From contig JAFEBQ010000041.1 in the NCBI GenBank assembly GCA_018242585.1, forward strand, positions 1-64,000: a stretch of DNA of 64,000 nt, in the 5' to 3' direction. The DNA comes from Planctomycetota bacterium (lineage in GTDB: Bacteria; Planctomycetota; Planctomycetia; Pirellulales; PNKZ01). Each line of letters starts with the position of its first letter. Positions within the stretch are counted from its first letter, which is position 1. A program made the position numbers and the translations under genes. Below are positions 49,411 through 58,644 of the stretch, in pieces. Under the pieces are notes generated by a model that saw only the letters and a program-made list of their open reading frames with translations, was not told the origin of the DNA and made no database searches.

Positions 49411-52400
49411 TTAGCGCTCTTCCGGGCCTTCCAGGGTCTGGTAGATCGGCAGGTGCCGGTAATAGACTTCGAGCATCAGCAGGTCGAGCGCCGTGATGTA
49501 AATCCGCCCGCCGAATTCACCCCACCGGTCCGGCACCGGTCGGGCCGGGTCCCAACTGCCGGCCAGCGGACCTGACTGAACCTGTGAATCGACGAGCAAC
49601 GTGCGGAGCGCGCCGTTCCACTGCTCCCAATACTCGCCTTGCATCTGGAACATCACCTGCGTCGCGTAGTACCAATAATACGCGTCGCGCTGACCCGACG
49701 GACGAGCGGCCGTGGCCCGGCCATACTCGGGGAGTTGCCGCCCTAGCCAGCGGGCCCCTTCGACCATGCTCGGCTGATCGCGTCGCCAGCCCAGGTATTG
49801 CCGCATCAACAACGCCTCGGCCGTCATCACGCGGCTCGGCTCGCGCTGCGAAGCTTGCGTGCTGCGCGGGCGATAAGCGTAATGAGCCGGATCGCCGCCG
49901 GCGCCCTGGGCTTCGTCGAGCCAGTGGCTCACCTTGGCGTAAGTAGTCGACGGCACGGCCAAGCCGGCCAACTCGCCGCTCTTTAATGCCATCACTTGCC
50001 AGCCCGAGACCGAAGTGTCGCTCCCCTGGCGCGGCGCATAACGCCAGCCGCCGTCGGTCGGATGTTGCGCCGCGATGATGAAGTTCAGTGCGTTCTGCGC
50101 CGGGGCGCGCAGTTGCGCGTCGCGCGTCATGCCGTACGCCTCGCACAGCGCGATCGACGCGATGCCGTGACTGTACAACCAGACGTTCAGCGCCGAACGC
50201 TGGTCTAGCGGCACGAACAAGTCGCCGTCGGGCTTCTGCCGGCTGACCAGGTGTTGCAGGCCGCGACCAACCACGTCGCGATACTTGCCGTCGGTGTGCG
50301 TGTAGCCCGCTCCCAGGAAGGCGAGCAAGGCCAAGCCCGTGCCGGCCGTGTTCGATTGCATGATCATGCCGCTCGGGTCGCCCGTCTCGGCGCCGGCGTT
50401 GAAAGCGTGCAGGCTCCAACTACCGTCGGCTGATTGCACGCGAGCCAAAAAGGCCAGCCCCAACTCGACCGCGCGTTCGGTCCCTTCGGTGCCTCCGTAA
50501 GCGCGGGCCGTCTCGCCACGGCGCGAGCGGTCGCGCTGCTTCAAGCCGGCCACGGCCGTGTCGCGCACGTGGGCGTCGACGGCTTGCTGGCCGCCGGCTT
50601 TTTCCAGGATCAGCCGCGGCGTGGCGGCGTGGACCACTTCGCTTTCGGGTCGCGCGCGGCGCAGTGGCACACCGGCGTCGGCCGCGGTCGATCCGGTCAG
50701 ACCGCCGGCTTCGCCGGGAGTTTCGCTGCGTGACGGAGCGGGCTGGCCAATCGACGAGCGGGCCAGCGCGCCGCCGGCGTTCGACTCGATGGTGCTGCGA
50801 CGTCCCATCCCGCTCGCCGGTCCCAAGGCCAACGCGCCGCGCGTGCCGGACGGGCGTGAATCGTTGCCGCCGGGCGAGCCCGTCGAGGGTCGCGCGGCCA
50901 GTTGCGGAACGCTGAGTTGTCCCATGCCGTCGCCGGCCGGGGCCGCGCGCTGCGGCGCGCCCCCAGCGCCGGGCATGGTGCGAGCGCCGACGTAGTCGCT
51001 GGGGCTGGCCGGTTCGTTGTCGGCCCCGTTGCGGACGGCGGCCATCGCGCCGGCCCCATGCAACAGACCAGCCGCTCCGCCCGCGCCGGTCGCTTCGCTT
51101 TGAGCGCCCGAGGCGCCGAACGAGCTGCCGGCACCCATCGGTCCCAGTTGTGTCGCGCCAGGCGCGCCCAAGCTGGAACCCGCCGCCAACTGCCCGGCCG
51201 CGCTCGATGCGCGCTGGCCAAAGCTACCCGGCGCGGCTTGCAACTCGCCGGCGGCTTGCGAACCGGTCGTACCTGGCGAGCCGGCCGAGGCCTGGCGATG
51301 GCCGGCGGTGCCGTGCATGCCGACGACGGCCGGGGCGCGTTCTTGCGGCATGGTAGCGGCTTCGGCGCCGCTGATGCCGTGCGTGCGGATCATCGGTTCA
51401 CCCGCCGCGGTCGGTTGACCGGCGCCGGGGAGCGTGGCCGTGCGCGAAGGGGTGGCCGCCGGCGCGGCGACCGAGGCGGGAGCGTTATTCATCGCGGCGG
51501 TCATCGGCGCGGCGGTCGTCTGGGATGCGGCGCCCGTGAAGCGGCCGGTCGGTTCCAGCGGGCGAACCGTGGTATCGCGTGTGACCGTGGGATTGTTCAA
51601 CGTCGGCACGGCGGCATTCGGTTCGGCCATCACCGGCTGAGAACGCTCTTGTCGGTTGAGCATGGCCAGTTCCAGCCGCGTGTTCATTGGCTGCTGGGCC
51701 GAGCTGGCTTGCCGATCGGGAAGCTGCGGTGTCGGCGCGGCGCGCTGGGACAATTGCGTTTGCGCCTCGGGCATGTTCGCTTGTGGCGTGGCCGAGGCGG
51801 CCTGACGCTGAGTCTGCGCTGGGCTCAGGTCCTCGTGTGCCGTGGCCGCCGACCGCAGCACCGTGGCGCGCTCGGCCGGCGACAGTTGCGGCTCGGGGCG
51901 GACCATCTCGGCGCGTTTCTGCTCGGCTTGCTGCTCGGCGCGGCGCGGGGCCGACACCTCGGCGCGGGCCAGCTCGAGCGGCTGGGCCTGCTGCTCGGCT
52001 TTCTCTTGCTTTTTCATCTCGCGTGGCCGCGTGACCTGCTCCTCGGGCTGCGACTGGCGTTCCTCGGCCTTGGTCGCCACGCGCTGCGGGTTGGCCTCGA
52101 CCGGCTCCTGGAACATTTGCAACTCGTTGGGAGTCGCTTCGTGCGCGTCGGGGGTGTGATAGTCGGGCATCAGGACCGGTTCGTAAGGCCGGGCCACGAT
52201 TCCTTCGTCATTGACATGCACTGGCTGGATTTCCCAGCGATACAGCCCCAGCGACATCACCAGATGGATCACCAGGCTGAGCAGCAGCGCCAGTTGCATG
52301 CGACGCTGGATGTGCGCGCTGATCAAGCGGGCTGCGCCGATGACCAGCAGGGTCACCAGCGCGAGCGCCCCGAGTTGCGCCCAGGCGTTTTGCCAAATGA

Positions 52401-52548
52401 CCGTCGACTCGAAATCGCCGTGGGCGGCGATCACGCCCCCCGAAGCCGCCGCCAAGAGCACCAGCAACAGATTGACCGGCCAGCCGCGATCGTCGAAATC
52501 GTCGATCGCGGGCAAGTGCGGCGCGTGGCTGGTGGTGTGGGGCGACAT
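49411..52548 (-). CDS. Giant membrane protein with disordered linker and cyclase-fold domain
   Basis: A 1045-residue protein. Helices lie at about 27-43 (LLLVLLAAASGGVIAAH) and 55-72 (AQLGALALVTLLVIGAARL), with a further one at about 84-101 (MQLALLLSLVIHLVMSLGLY). A long Ala/Gln/Pro/Gly/Thr-rich linker (about 130-690) follows; its first part is Glu/Arg/Gln charged. The C-terminal 330 residues form an alpha/alpha toroid of the squalene-cyclase/prenyltransferase kind (GLAFLARVQSADGSWSLHAFN, GLALLAFLGAGYTHTDGKY, ALNFIIAAQHPTDGGWRYAP). It lies directly downstream of exbB-exbD, 40 bp after exbD, so it may be the energised partner of that motor. The catalytic Asp motif of true cyclases is not evident. 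Confidence 0.82.
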   Translation of the reverse strand: MSPHTTSHAPHLPAIDDFDDRGWPVNLLLVLLAAASGGVIAAHGDFESTVIWQNAWAQLGALALVTLLVIGAARLISAHIQRRMQLALLLSLVIHLVMSLGLYRWEIQPVHVNDEGIVARPYEPVLMPDYHTPDAHEATPNELQMFQEPVEANPQRVATKAEERQSQPEEQVTRPREMKKQEKAEQQAQPLELARAEVSAPRRAEQQAEQKRAEMVRPEPQLSPAERATVLRSAATAHEDLSPAQTQRQAASATPQANMPEAQTQLSQRAAPTPQLPDRQASSAQQPMNTRLELAMLNRQERSQPVMAEPNAAVPTLNNPTVTRDTTVRPLEPTGRFTGAASQTTAAPMTAAMNNAPASVAAPAATPSRTATLPGAGQPTAAGEPMIRTHGISGAEAATMPQERAPAVVGMHGTAGHRQASAGSPGTTGSQAAGELQAAPGSFGQRASSAAGQLAAGSSLGAPGATQLGPMGAGSSFGASGAQSEATGAGGAAGLLHGAGAMAAVRNGADNEPASPSDYVGARTMPGAGGAPQRAAPAGDGMGQLSVPQLAARPSTGSPGGNDSRPSGTRGALALGPASGMGRRSTIESNAGGALARSSIGQPAPSRSETPGEAGGLTGSTAADAGVPLRRARPESEVVHAATPRLILEKAGGQQAVDAHVRDTAVAGLKQRDRSRRGETARAYGGTEGTERAVELGLAFLARVQSADGSWSLHAFNAGAETGDPSGMIMQSNTAGTGLALLAFLGAGYTHTDGKYRDVVGRGLQHLVSRQKPDGDLFVPLDQRSALNVWLYSHGIASIALCEAYGMTRDAQLRAPAQNALNFIIAAQHPTDGGWRYAPRQGSDTSVSGWQVMALKSGELAGLAVPSTTYAKVSHWLDEAQGAGGDPAHYAYRPRSTQASQREPSRVMTAEALLMRQYLGWRRDQPSMVEGARWLGRQLPEYGRATAARPSGQRDAYYWYYATQVMFQMQGEYWEQWNGALRTLLVDSQVQSGPLAGSWDPARPVPDRWGEFGGRIYITALDLLMLEVYYRHLPIYQTLEGPEER

Positions 52549-52588
52549 GGCTGGTGGCGTGGAACGCCGGCTCGACGAACTTGATTGC

Positions 52589-53020
52589 TTAGGTGACCGG
52601 GGCGGTCGTGACGCGATAGTCCCGAATCTTGGCGCGGTTGCACAGGTTCATCACCGCGGCCACGAACTCGAAGGGCACGCGCTTGTCGGCGCGGATATAG
52701 ACGGTCTGGCGGCCGGGATTGTCGGCCGAGGATTTTTGCAGCACGCCCAGCAGTTGTTGCTCGTTGAGGTGCTGGCCGTTGACGATGAACTGGCCTTGCT
52801 GGTTGACGTTGATGAACAGTTCCTTGGGGCGGGCGGTGATCGGCATCGCCTCGCTGGCGTCGGGAAGGATGACGTTCATGTCCCGCTCGGCTTCCTCGAA
52901 CTGGGTCGCCACCAGAAAGAAGATCAGCAGCAAAAAGACGCAGTCGATCATCGGCGTCATATTGATGCCGCCCGAGACGAACCCTTTGTTGATTTGCACA
53001 GGCATGGAGGTGTCAGCCAT
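52589..53020 (-). CDS. exbD: ExbD/TolR-family biopolymer transport protein
   Basis: A 143-residue inner-membrane protein. A short cytoplasmic N-terminus is followed by one helix (INMTPMIDCVFLLLIFFLVATQF) containing the Asp26 that takes part in proton flow. A periplasmic domain has ELFINVNQQGQFIVNGQ and QTVYIRADKRVPFEFVAAVMNLC. It pairs with the ExbB-like protein encoded 46 bp upstream to form a proton-driven motor. The ATG at 53018-53020 fits the family start. Confidence 0.95.
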   Translation of the reverse strand: MADTSMPVQINKGFVSGGINMTPMIDCVFLLLIFFLVATQFEEAERDMNVILPDASEAMPITARPKELFINVNQQGQFIVNGQHLNEQQLLGVLQKSSADNPGRQTVYIRADKRVPFEFVAAVMNLCNRAKIRDYRVTTAPVT

Positions 53021-53066
53021 TCAGGGCACAAGCGATCCAGACAGCAAAAATGTCTCAGGCAGTGGA

Positions 53067-54125
53067 CTAGTTGGCGACCACGGGGGGTTCGGGCGTCACG
53101 GGGGGAGCCGGCGGCGGCGCGGCCGCGGCGCGCTGGACATCGCTGGTGCGAGCCACACGGAGCTTGCCTTCGTAGCGTTCCAATTGCGGCAAGAGCGAGC
53201 TCAGCAGCTCGTCGATGTCCTGGAATAAAACCTGGATGCGTCCTTCGAAGTAGTGGGCAAAGACCGAAGCCGGAATCGCCACCACCAGCCCGCCGAACGT
53301 GGTGATCAACGCGGTGTAGATGCCTTCGGCCAGGTATTGGTACTTGTTGGCGCCGGCGCCAAGGTTGGCCGCGTCGAAGAAGCAGCGGATCATCCCCTGG
53401 ACCGTGCCGAGCAACCCCAGCAAGGGCGCTACGCTGACCGCCAGGTTGATCGTCCGTACGTTGCGATACAGCTTGGTCGCTTCGCGGTTGCTGGCTTCGG
53501 CCACGGTGTGCTCGACTTCGGAGTGCGGACGGCCGACCTTGAGTAGCACCGACCGCAGCACGTTGGCGGCGGCCGACGGGAATTGCTGACAAAGCTGGTA
53601 CGCCGCCCGCGGGTCGAGTCCGCCGGGCTTCGACGCCAACTGGTTCAAGCTATCGACCAACTGCGCCGGAATGACCCGACCGCGGCGCAGGCCGAAGAGC
53701 CGTTCGATGGCCAAGATGATGACCAGCACCGAGAGGAGCGTGATGGGGATCATCAGCACGCCACCCTTCAACCAGTAAAGTTGGAACATCGAGTGAATCT
53801 TGTCGCCGACTTTCTCTTCACTGGCGGGTTGGGCCGCGGCTGGCTTGGCCTTTTTGCCGGCGGCGAGGGCGGCCTCGGCTTCACGCTCGGCCTGGCGCTG
53901 ACGCTCGACGTCGACTGGGGCCGTGCGCGCCGGCGGGGCAGGGGCCTGGGCTTGGACCGAGATGCTTAGGCCGGCGAGGGCGCACGCCAGAATCAGTGCG
54001 GCCAGGCTGCGACGCCGTTTACCCTCCCCCAGCCCCTCCCTGGAAGGGAGGGGTGCTTGTTGGGCGCGCTTCACGCCGGCGCCTTCGGGCGGTGCGCATC
54101 GTTGATCGTTCACGTCAGTTCGCAT
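53067..54125 (-). CDS. exbB: MotA/TolQ/ExbB proton-channel protein
   Basis: A 352-residue inner-membrane motor subunit. The TolQ/ExbB core has helices at GGVLMIPITLLSVLVIILAIERLFGL, then INLAVSVAPLLGLLGTVQGMIRCF and YTALITTFGGLVVAIPASVFAHYF, which carry the family's Thr/Gly signatures. The N-terminus is unusual. Starting from the ATG at 54123-54125, which overlaps the upstream TPR gene by 11 bp, residues about 17-38 (QQAPLPSREGLGEGKRRR) are a translation of the dispersed CCCTCCC repeat. A signal-like helix (SLAALILACALAGLSISVQA) and an Ala/Pro/Glu-rich linker follow. No other ATG exists between the repeat and that helix. Confidence 0.92.
   Translation of the reverse strand: MRTDVNDQRCAPPEGAGVKRAQQAPLPSREGLGEGKRRRSLAALILACALAGLSISVQAQAPAPPARTAPVDVERQRQAEREAEAALAAGKKAKPAAAQPASEEKVGDKIHSMFQLYWLKGGVLMIPITLLSVLVIILAIERLFGLRRGRVIPAQLVDSLNQLASKPGGLDPRAAYQLCQQFPSAAANVLRSVLLKVGRPHSEVEHTVAEASNREATKLYRNVRTINLAVSVAPLLGLLGTVQGMIRCFFDAANLGAGANKYQYLAEGIYTALITTFGGLVVAIPASVFAHYFEGRIQVLFQDIDELLSSLLPQLERYEGKLRVARTSDVQRAAAAPPPAPPVTPEPPVVAN
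54013..54065 (-). repeat. CCCTCCC/GGGAGGG repeat inside exbB
   Basis: TTTACCCTCCCCCAGCCCCT then CCCTGGAAGGGAGGGGTGCT: an inverted-orientation copy of the family, read in frame within the 5' end of exbB. It differs from the intergenic copies by only a few bases. Confidence 0.88.
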
Positions 54126-57100
54126 TGCCGAGTTCCTTGAGTCGATCCTGGGCAAGCTTCGCTTGCTCGCTGTTCGGGAATTTTTCGACCAGCTCGCGGT
54201 ACGAGCGGCGAGCCTGGTCGGGTTGTTTCAAGACTTCGAAGCAGCGGCCCGTTTCATAGTGGGCCGCCGCTTGCCAGCGCGGACTGTCGTAGGTCAGCAC
54301 GCGGAAGTAGTTCTTGATCGCTTGCTGGTGTTCGCGGCGCTCGAAGTGGATTTCCCCCATCATGAATCGCGCTCGGGCCGCGACTTCATCGCCCGTCAGC
54401 TCGGTGACTTCTTCAAAGTGCTTCAGTGCGTCGGCCGGCTTGTCGAGCGATTGTTCCGCCACGGCTTGCTCGTACAACAACTCGGGGGCATAAGGCCCGC
54501 GCGGGTCAAGCGCCAGGCCGGCCTGCACGCTTTGCAAACTTTGCTTCCACTGTTTCAGTTTCGCGGCCGCCTGGCCCGTGTGCAGCAGCGACAAGACCTT
54601 CATCCCGGGAGCTTTTGGCTCCTGAACCTTGGCATACAGGGCCAGAGCTTGCTCGAACTGATCTTGCTTGAAGAACGTCTCGGCTTCCATGAAAGCCGCG
54701 TCGGCCGAGAGGTCGCCTTTGGCAAATTGCTGCCGCTGCTTCTGGAACGTCGCGCGGGCCTTTTCGTAATCGCCTTGGCGGAAGTACGACCAGCCCAGGC
54801 GGTGCAAGATCGACTCGGTCAACGACGACTCACCGGCGCGCGTCAACGCCGAGGCGTACGCCTCGGCAGCGCGGCTGAACTCTTCGGCCTGGTAATAGTG
54901 GTCGGCCAGTTGGCACTGGGCCTCGGCGAACAGGGGGCTGTCGGGAAACTTCTTGACCAGTTGCTGGAAGGCGTCGAGCGAATCCTTTTCGCGGCCGGCG
55001 TTCTTGGCGGCCCAGGCCAACTCGTTCCAGGCCCGATCGGCGCCGACGTATTTGGCATCGTCCTTCAACAACTTCTGAAACGTGTCGATCGCCGCGGGCA
55101 GTTGCTCGGCCGCCACCAGGCACAACCCCAGGTTGTAGCGCGCGTCGGAACGCTCGGCCGTCGTCGGCTTGGTGTCGAGGAACGCCTGGAAGTCGCCAAT
55201 CGCGCGCTGGTAATCCTTCAGGCTGTAACGAGCCACGCCGCGCGCGTAGAGCGTGCGGGCCGCGACGTCGGCGACCGGCTTGGCGGCCAGCAGTTGGTCA
55301 TAGGCCGCGACCGCGTCCTTGCCATTGCCTTGCGAGAAGAGCGCCCAGCCCAAGCCGTAGCGGGCCTGCGGCGCGAGGGGGCTGTTGCCGAATCGCTTGA
55401 GCAACTCTTGATAGTGTTGCACTGCGGCTGGAAGATCGTCGGCGGCATAGGCGTATTCGGCCGCGCGGAAGTACAGCTTGTCGGCCACCGGCCCGGACGA
55501 GAACTCTTGCATGCCGCGCTGCAACATCGCCCGGGCGCGCTTCAGGTCGTTCTTGTCGCGCGCAATCTGGGCCAGCAGCAACAGCGTCTCGTCGGCTTGC
55601 TTGCTCTGCGGCGCGGCGGCCAGCGACGCCTCGAGGGCCTCGGCCGCTTCCTTTGGCTTCTTCTGCTGCAGGTAGCTATTGCCCAACAGATAATAAGCCT
55701 GGGCGTTGGCGTCGGCCGTGGCCAGCTTGCCGGCCAGCGGCTTCAGCGCCGAAACCGCGTCGGAATACCGCTCGCCCAGCGACAGCGCCAGCCCGCGACG
55801 CAGCGACCAGGTCGGCACCTCGGCGTGCTGGGGATAGTCGCGCAGCAGCTTGCCGTAGTCGGCTTCGGCCCCTTTGAAGTCGCGGGCCAGGAGCTTGCTC
55901 TCGGCCGAGACATAGCGCACGGCGGGCACGAGTTCGTGCTGGGGATACTGCTTCAGAAACTTTTGGCTGCGCGAGGCCGCGGCCGAGTAATCGTTTTGCT
56001 TCAAGGCGCAGAACGAGGCCATGTACAGAGCCTCGGCCGCCAGATCGTGCTGCGCGTGCTGCTCGGCCACGGCGTTGTAAGCCGTCGAAGCGTCCGCGAG
56101 CCGAGCGGGCATTTCGTACAGCGCGTCGGCGCGATCGAGCATCAGCCGCGCGGCCCAAGTGCTCTTGCCCGCTTTCTTCAGCGCTGCATCGACGCGCTCG
56201 GCGGCCTTGGCCGGTTGACCTTCGCGGAGGTACGCGCGGGTGATCCAGTGAACTGCTTCCCACGATGCGTCGCTGTCACCGGCGGCCAGCGGCTCGAACT
56301 CAACACGCGCGTCGGCGAACTTGTCGTCCAGGAACAAGCACTTGCCCGCAGTCATGCGCGCCGTCGGCACCGACGACGATTGGGGGTAGCGATTGATCAG
56401 GTCGCGATAGAGCGAGGCAGCTTTGGCGTATTGCTTCTGTTCAAAGCGGGCGTCAGCCTGACGGCGCAGGGCGTAATCGGCCGGGCCAAACCCCTGGGCC
56501 GCGGCTGCTGTCGCGAACAGCGGCTCGGCTTCGGCCGGCTTGTCCAATTGCATCAGCGCGTCGCCGCGGCGCATGGTCACTTCGGTAACCAAGCGATGTT
56601 GCGGGTAAAGCTGCAAGAAGGCGGCAAAGTTATCCGCGGCTGGCTGAAAGCGTTCCAACTCGGCCTGCGTCACACCCAGCGCGTACCAGGCGTCGGGCGC
56701 TAACGTGTCGTCCGGAAATTGCTTGACGAACTCGATGTAGAACTTCACCGCGTCGGTCTTGCGGCCGGCGGCATAGGCGGCTTCGCCTTGATAGAAGATC
56801 GCCTGGGGCAAGTATCGCCCCTGGGGATACTTCTGGGCCAGCGTGGCCAGGGTTTGTTGCGCGCGGTCGAGCATGTCGGCCTTGCCTGACTGGCCGACGT
56901 TGTATTGGGACAACCCTAAGTAGTAATACGTGGCCGGCAGCAGATCGAGCTTCTCGCCGTCGGTGGTCTCGGCCACCAGCGCGCCGGCCGGAAACTTCGC
57001 CGCGTCGTCGAGCAGCTTCTGAAACGTGGCCGCCGCGTCGGCGTACTGCTTGAGCTTGAGCTGGCACACGCCCAGGTAATGTCGAGCCCTGGGCGCCAAC

Positions 57101-57372
57101 GGATCGGCACCCTGCTTGGCGACGAACTTGGTCCATTCTTCGGCGGCCAGGTCGAACTGGTCCCGGTTCTGCAACTGAACCGCCGTGGCGTACAGCCGAG
57201 TGGCGGCTTCGCTGCTCCCGCTGGCCGCCCCGGCCGCGGCATCGCCAGCGGGCTTGCCCGGGTTGCCCGCCGGGGCCTGGGCGTGCGCGTTCAAGGTCAG
57301 CAGGCTGGTGAACAACCCGGCCAGCAGCAGACGAACCGACAGACGGCATGAGGAATCGAGATACTTCGGCAT
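54115..57372 (-). CDS. Large secreted TPR protein of the ExbBD operon
   Basis: A 1085-residue protein with a signal peptide (LLLAGLFTSLLTLNAHAQA) and about 20 or more tetratricopeptide-type repeats through its whole length. Examples are AEEWTKFVAKQGADPLAPRARHYLGVCQLKLKQYADAAATFQKLLD, AIFYQGEAAYAAGRKTDAVKFYIEFVKQFP and, at the end, YETGRCFEVLKQPDQARRSYRELVEKFPNSEQAKLAQDRL. The repeat style, with ...KFP(N/D)SPxAxxA..., matches YbgF/CpoB and BamD-like periplasmic TPRs. CpoB works with the Tol motor in other bacteria, so a periplasmic partner of the adjacent ExbBD is a reasonable guess. It heads the leftward operon; exbB starts within its last codons. The ATG at 57370-57372 opens the signal peptide. 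Confidence 0.88.
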   Translation of the reverse strand: MPKYLDSSCRLSVRLLLAGLFTSLLTLNAHAQAPAGNPGKPAGDAAAGAASGSSEAATRLYATAVQLQNRDQFDLAAEEWTKFVAKQGADPLAPRARHYLGVCQLKLKQYADAAATFQKLLDDAAKFPAGALVAETTDGEKLDLLPATYYYLGLSQYNVGQSGKADMLDRAQQTLATLAQKYPQGRYLPQAIFYQGEAAYAAGRKTDAVKFYIEFVKQFPDDTLAPDAWYALGVTQAELERFQPAADNFAAFLQLYPQHRLVTEVTMRRGDALMQLDKPAEAEPLFATAAAAQGFGPADYALRRQADARFEQKQYAKAASLYRDLINRYPQSSSVPTARMTAGKCLFLDDKFADARVEFEPLAAGDSDASWEAVHWITRAYLREGQPAKAAERVDAALKKAGKSTWAARLMLDRADALYEMPARLADASTAYNAVAEQHAQHDLAAEALYMASFCALKQNDYSAAASRSQKFLKQYPQHELVPAVRYVSAESKLLARDFKGAEADYGKLLRDYPQHAEVPTWSLRRGLALSLGERYSDAVSALKPLAGKLATADANAQAYYLLGNSYLQQKKPKEAAEALEASLAAAPQSKQADETLLLLAQIARDKNDLKRARAMLQRGMQEFSSGPVADKLYFRAAEYAYAADDLPAAVQHYQELLKRFGNSPLAPQARYGLGWALFSQGNGKDAVAAYDQLLAAKPVADVAARTLYARGVARYSLKDYQRAIGDFQAFLDTKPTTAERSDARYNLGLCLVAAEQLPAAIDTFQKLLKDDAKYVGADRAWNELAWAAKNAGREKDSLDAFQQLVKKFPDSPLFAEAQCQLADHYYQAEEFSRAAEAYASALTRAGESSLTESILHRLGWSYFRQGDYEKARATFQKQRQQFAKGDLSADAAFMEAETFFKQDQFEQALALYAKVQEPKAPGMKVLSLLHTGQAAAKLKQWKQSLQSVQAGLALDPRGPYAPELLYEQAVAEQSLDKPADALKHFEEVTELTGDEVAARARFMMGEIHFERREHQQAIKNYFRVLTYDSPRWQAAAHYETGRCFEVLKQPDQARRSYRELVEKFPNSEQAKLAQDRLKELGNAN

Positions 57373-57604
57373 AGCGATCTACATTCTAGGCAGGGGAGGG
57401 CCAGCCAGGCTGGCCGAGGGGGCACGAAGCAAAGCCACGATCAGCCCCGCTGAGGCCGCTCGGAATACTCCTTTTTACCGTACCTGAACGGGCGAGTGCA
57501 AATCTTGCCCCGGTCGCGACTTGCTACGCGGTTGCCGACCTGAGGCGAGACTTCTATGATGGCGGCCGCAGCCCATTTTCCGGCCAGATAAGGTCGGGGC
57601 AGCA

Positions 57605-58630
57605 ATGCCGAATCACCAAGAGGAAACCGCCGCTTTGAAACCGATGGAAATCGACATTCCGGTGTCGTATTGGATTGCCTTTGGCCTGTTCGTCACCGTG
57701 ATGCTGGTACTGGACCTGACGGTCTTTCACCGCAAATCGCACGAGCCGACCACCCGCGAGTCGTTTTTCTGGACGGTTTTCTGGTGCAGCCTGGCGGTCG
57801 GATTCGCTGGCGTGGTCTGGTGGATGTACGACAAGCAGCAGCCGGGCATCGGCTGGGACAAGGCGGTGCTGTTCATCTCGGGCTATCTGACCGAGTGGTC
57901 GTTGTCGATGGACAACGTGTTTGTGTTCGTGGTCATTCTGACCCACTTCAAGATTCCGCTGAAGTACCAGTACCGGGTGCTGTTCTGGGGCATCCTGGCG
58001 GCCGTGGTGATGCGATTGGTGTTCATTGTCGTCGGCGCCGCGATCGTCGAGCGGTTTGAATGGGTGCTCTATCCGCTGGGGGCGTTCTTGATCTACACCG
58101 GCGCGACGCTGGTGTTCAAGGAAGATGAAGTCGACCCCGAACAGAGCAAGACGTTGATCTGGTCGCGCAAATTGTTGCCGGTGGCCCCGGGCGATCACAC
58201 CGTACACGGCGAAAAATTCTTCGTCCGTCACGAAGGCAAGCTGATGTGCACCACGCTGTTCCTGGTGCTGTGCGTGATCAACATCACCGACATCGTGTTC
58301 GCCGTCGACAGCGTGCCAGCTATTTTCGGCATTATTCCCGACGATACGTTCCTGATCTTCACGTCGAACGTGTTCGCCATCTTGGGGCTGCGGGCGCTAT
58401 ACTTTCTGTTGGCCGATTTCATGGGGATGTTCCATTACTTGAAGTACGGGCTGAGCGGCATCTTGATCTTTGTCGGCGGTAAGATGGTCATCAAACACTG
58501 GATTCAGATTCCCAATCTGATTTCGCTGTTGGTCATTGGCGCCTTGCTGGCGCTGTCGATTGGGGCCTCGATGATGTTTCCGCCCTACAAGGAAGAAGAG
58601 CACGCCGGGGCAGGGGGCGGGAAGTTGTAA
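57605..58630 (+). CDS. TerC-family integral membrane protein
   Basis: A 341-residue protein of the TerC/Alx family, linked to metal (Mn) export or tellurite resistance. It has about eight helices. The family marks are FISGYLTEWSLSMDNVFVFVVI with its conserved acidic residues, KYQYRVLFWGILAAVVMRLVFIVVGAAIV, LCVINITDIVFAVDSVPAIFGI and SNVFAILGLRALYFLL. The second DxVFAVDSVPA block mirrors the first, showing the internal repeat. The ATG at 57605 lacks a strong ribosome binding site. The 232-bp upstream gap shows no yybP-ykoY-like (Mn riboswitch) structure that I can recognise. It stands alone. Confidence 0.95.
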   Translation: MPNHQEETAALKPMEIDIPVSYWIAFGLFVTVMLVLDLTVFHRKSHEPTTRESFFWTVFWCSLAVGFAGVVWWMYDKQQPGIGWDKAVLFISGYLTEWSLSMDNVFVFVVILTHFKIPLKYQYRVLFWGILAAVVMRLVFIVVGAAIVERFEWVLYPLGAFLIYTGATLVFKEDEVDPEQSKTLIWSRKLLPVAPGDHTVHGEKFFVRHEGKLMCTTLFLVLCVINITDIVFAVDSVPAIFGIIPDDTFLIFTSNVFAILGLRALYFLLADFMGMFHYLKYGLSGILIFVGGKMVIKHWIQIPNLISLLVIGALLALSIGASMMFPPYKEEEHAGAGGGKL

Positions 58631-58644
58631 ACAGGTCAACCACT

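Noticed and set aside
50902-52584. 560-codon plus-strand ORF
   Set aside because: Shadow of the low-complexity linker of the 1045-aa protein; Arg/Gly-rich with no fold pattern.
54163-56703. 846-codon plus-strand ORF
   Set aside because: It is antisense to the TPR protein. Its open frame follows from the GC-rich codon pattern and it lacks domain signatures.
57373-57604. yybP-ykoY manganese riboswitch upstream of TerC
   Set aside because: The conserved loop sequences could not be found by eye.
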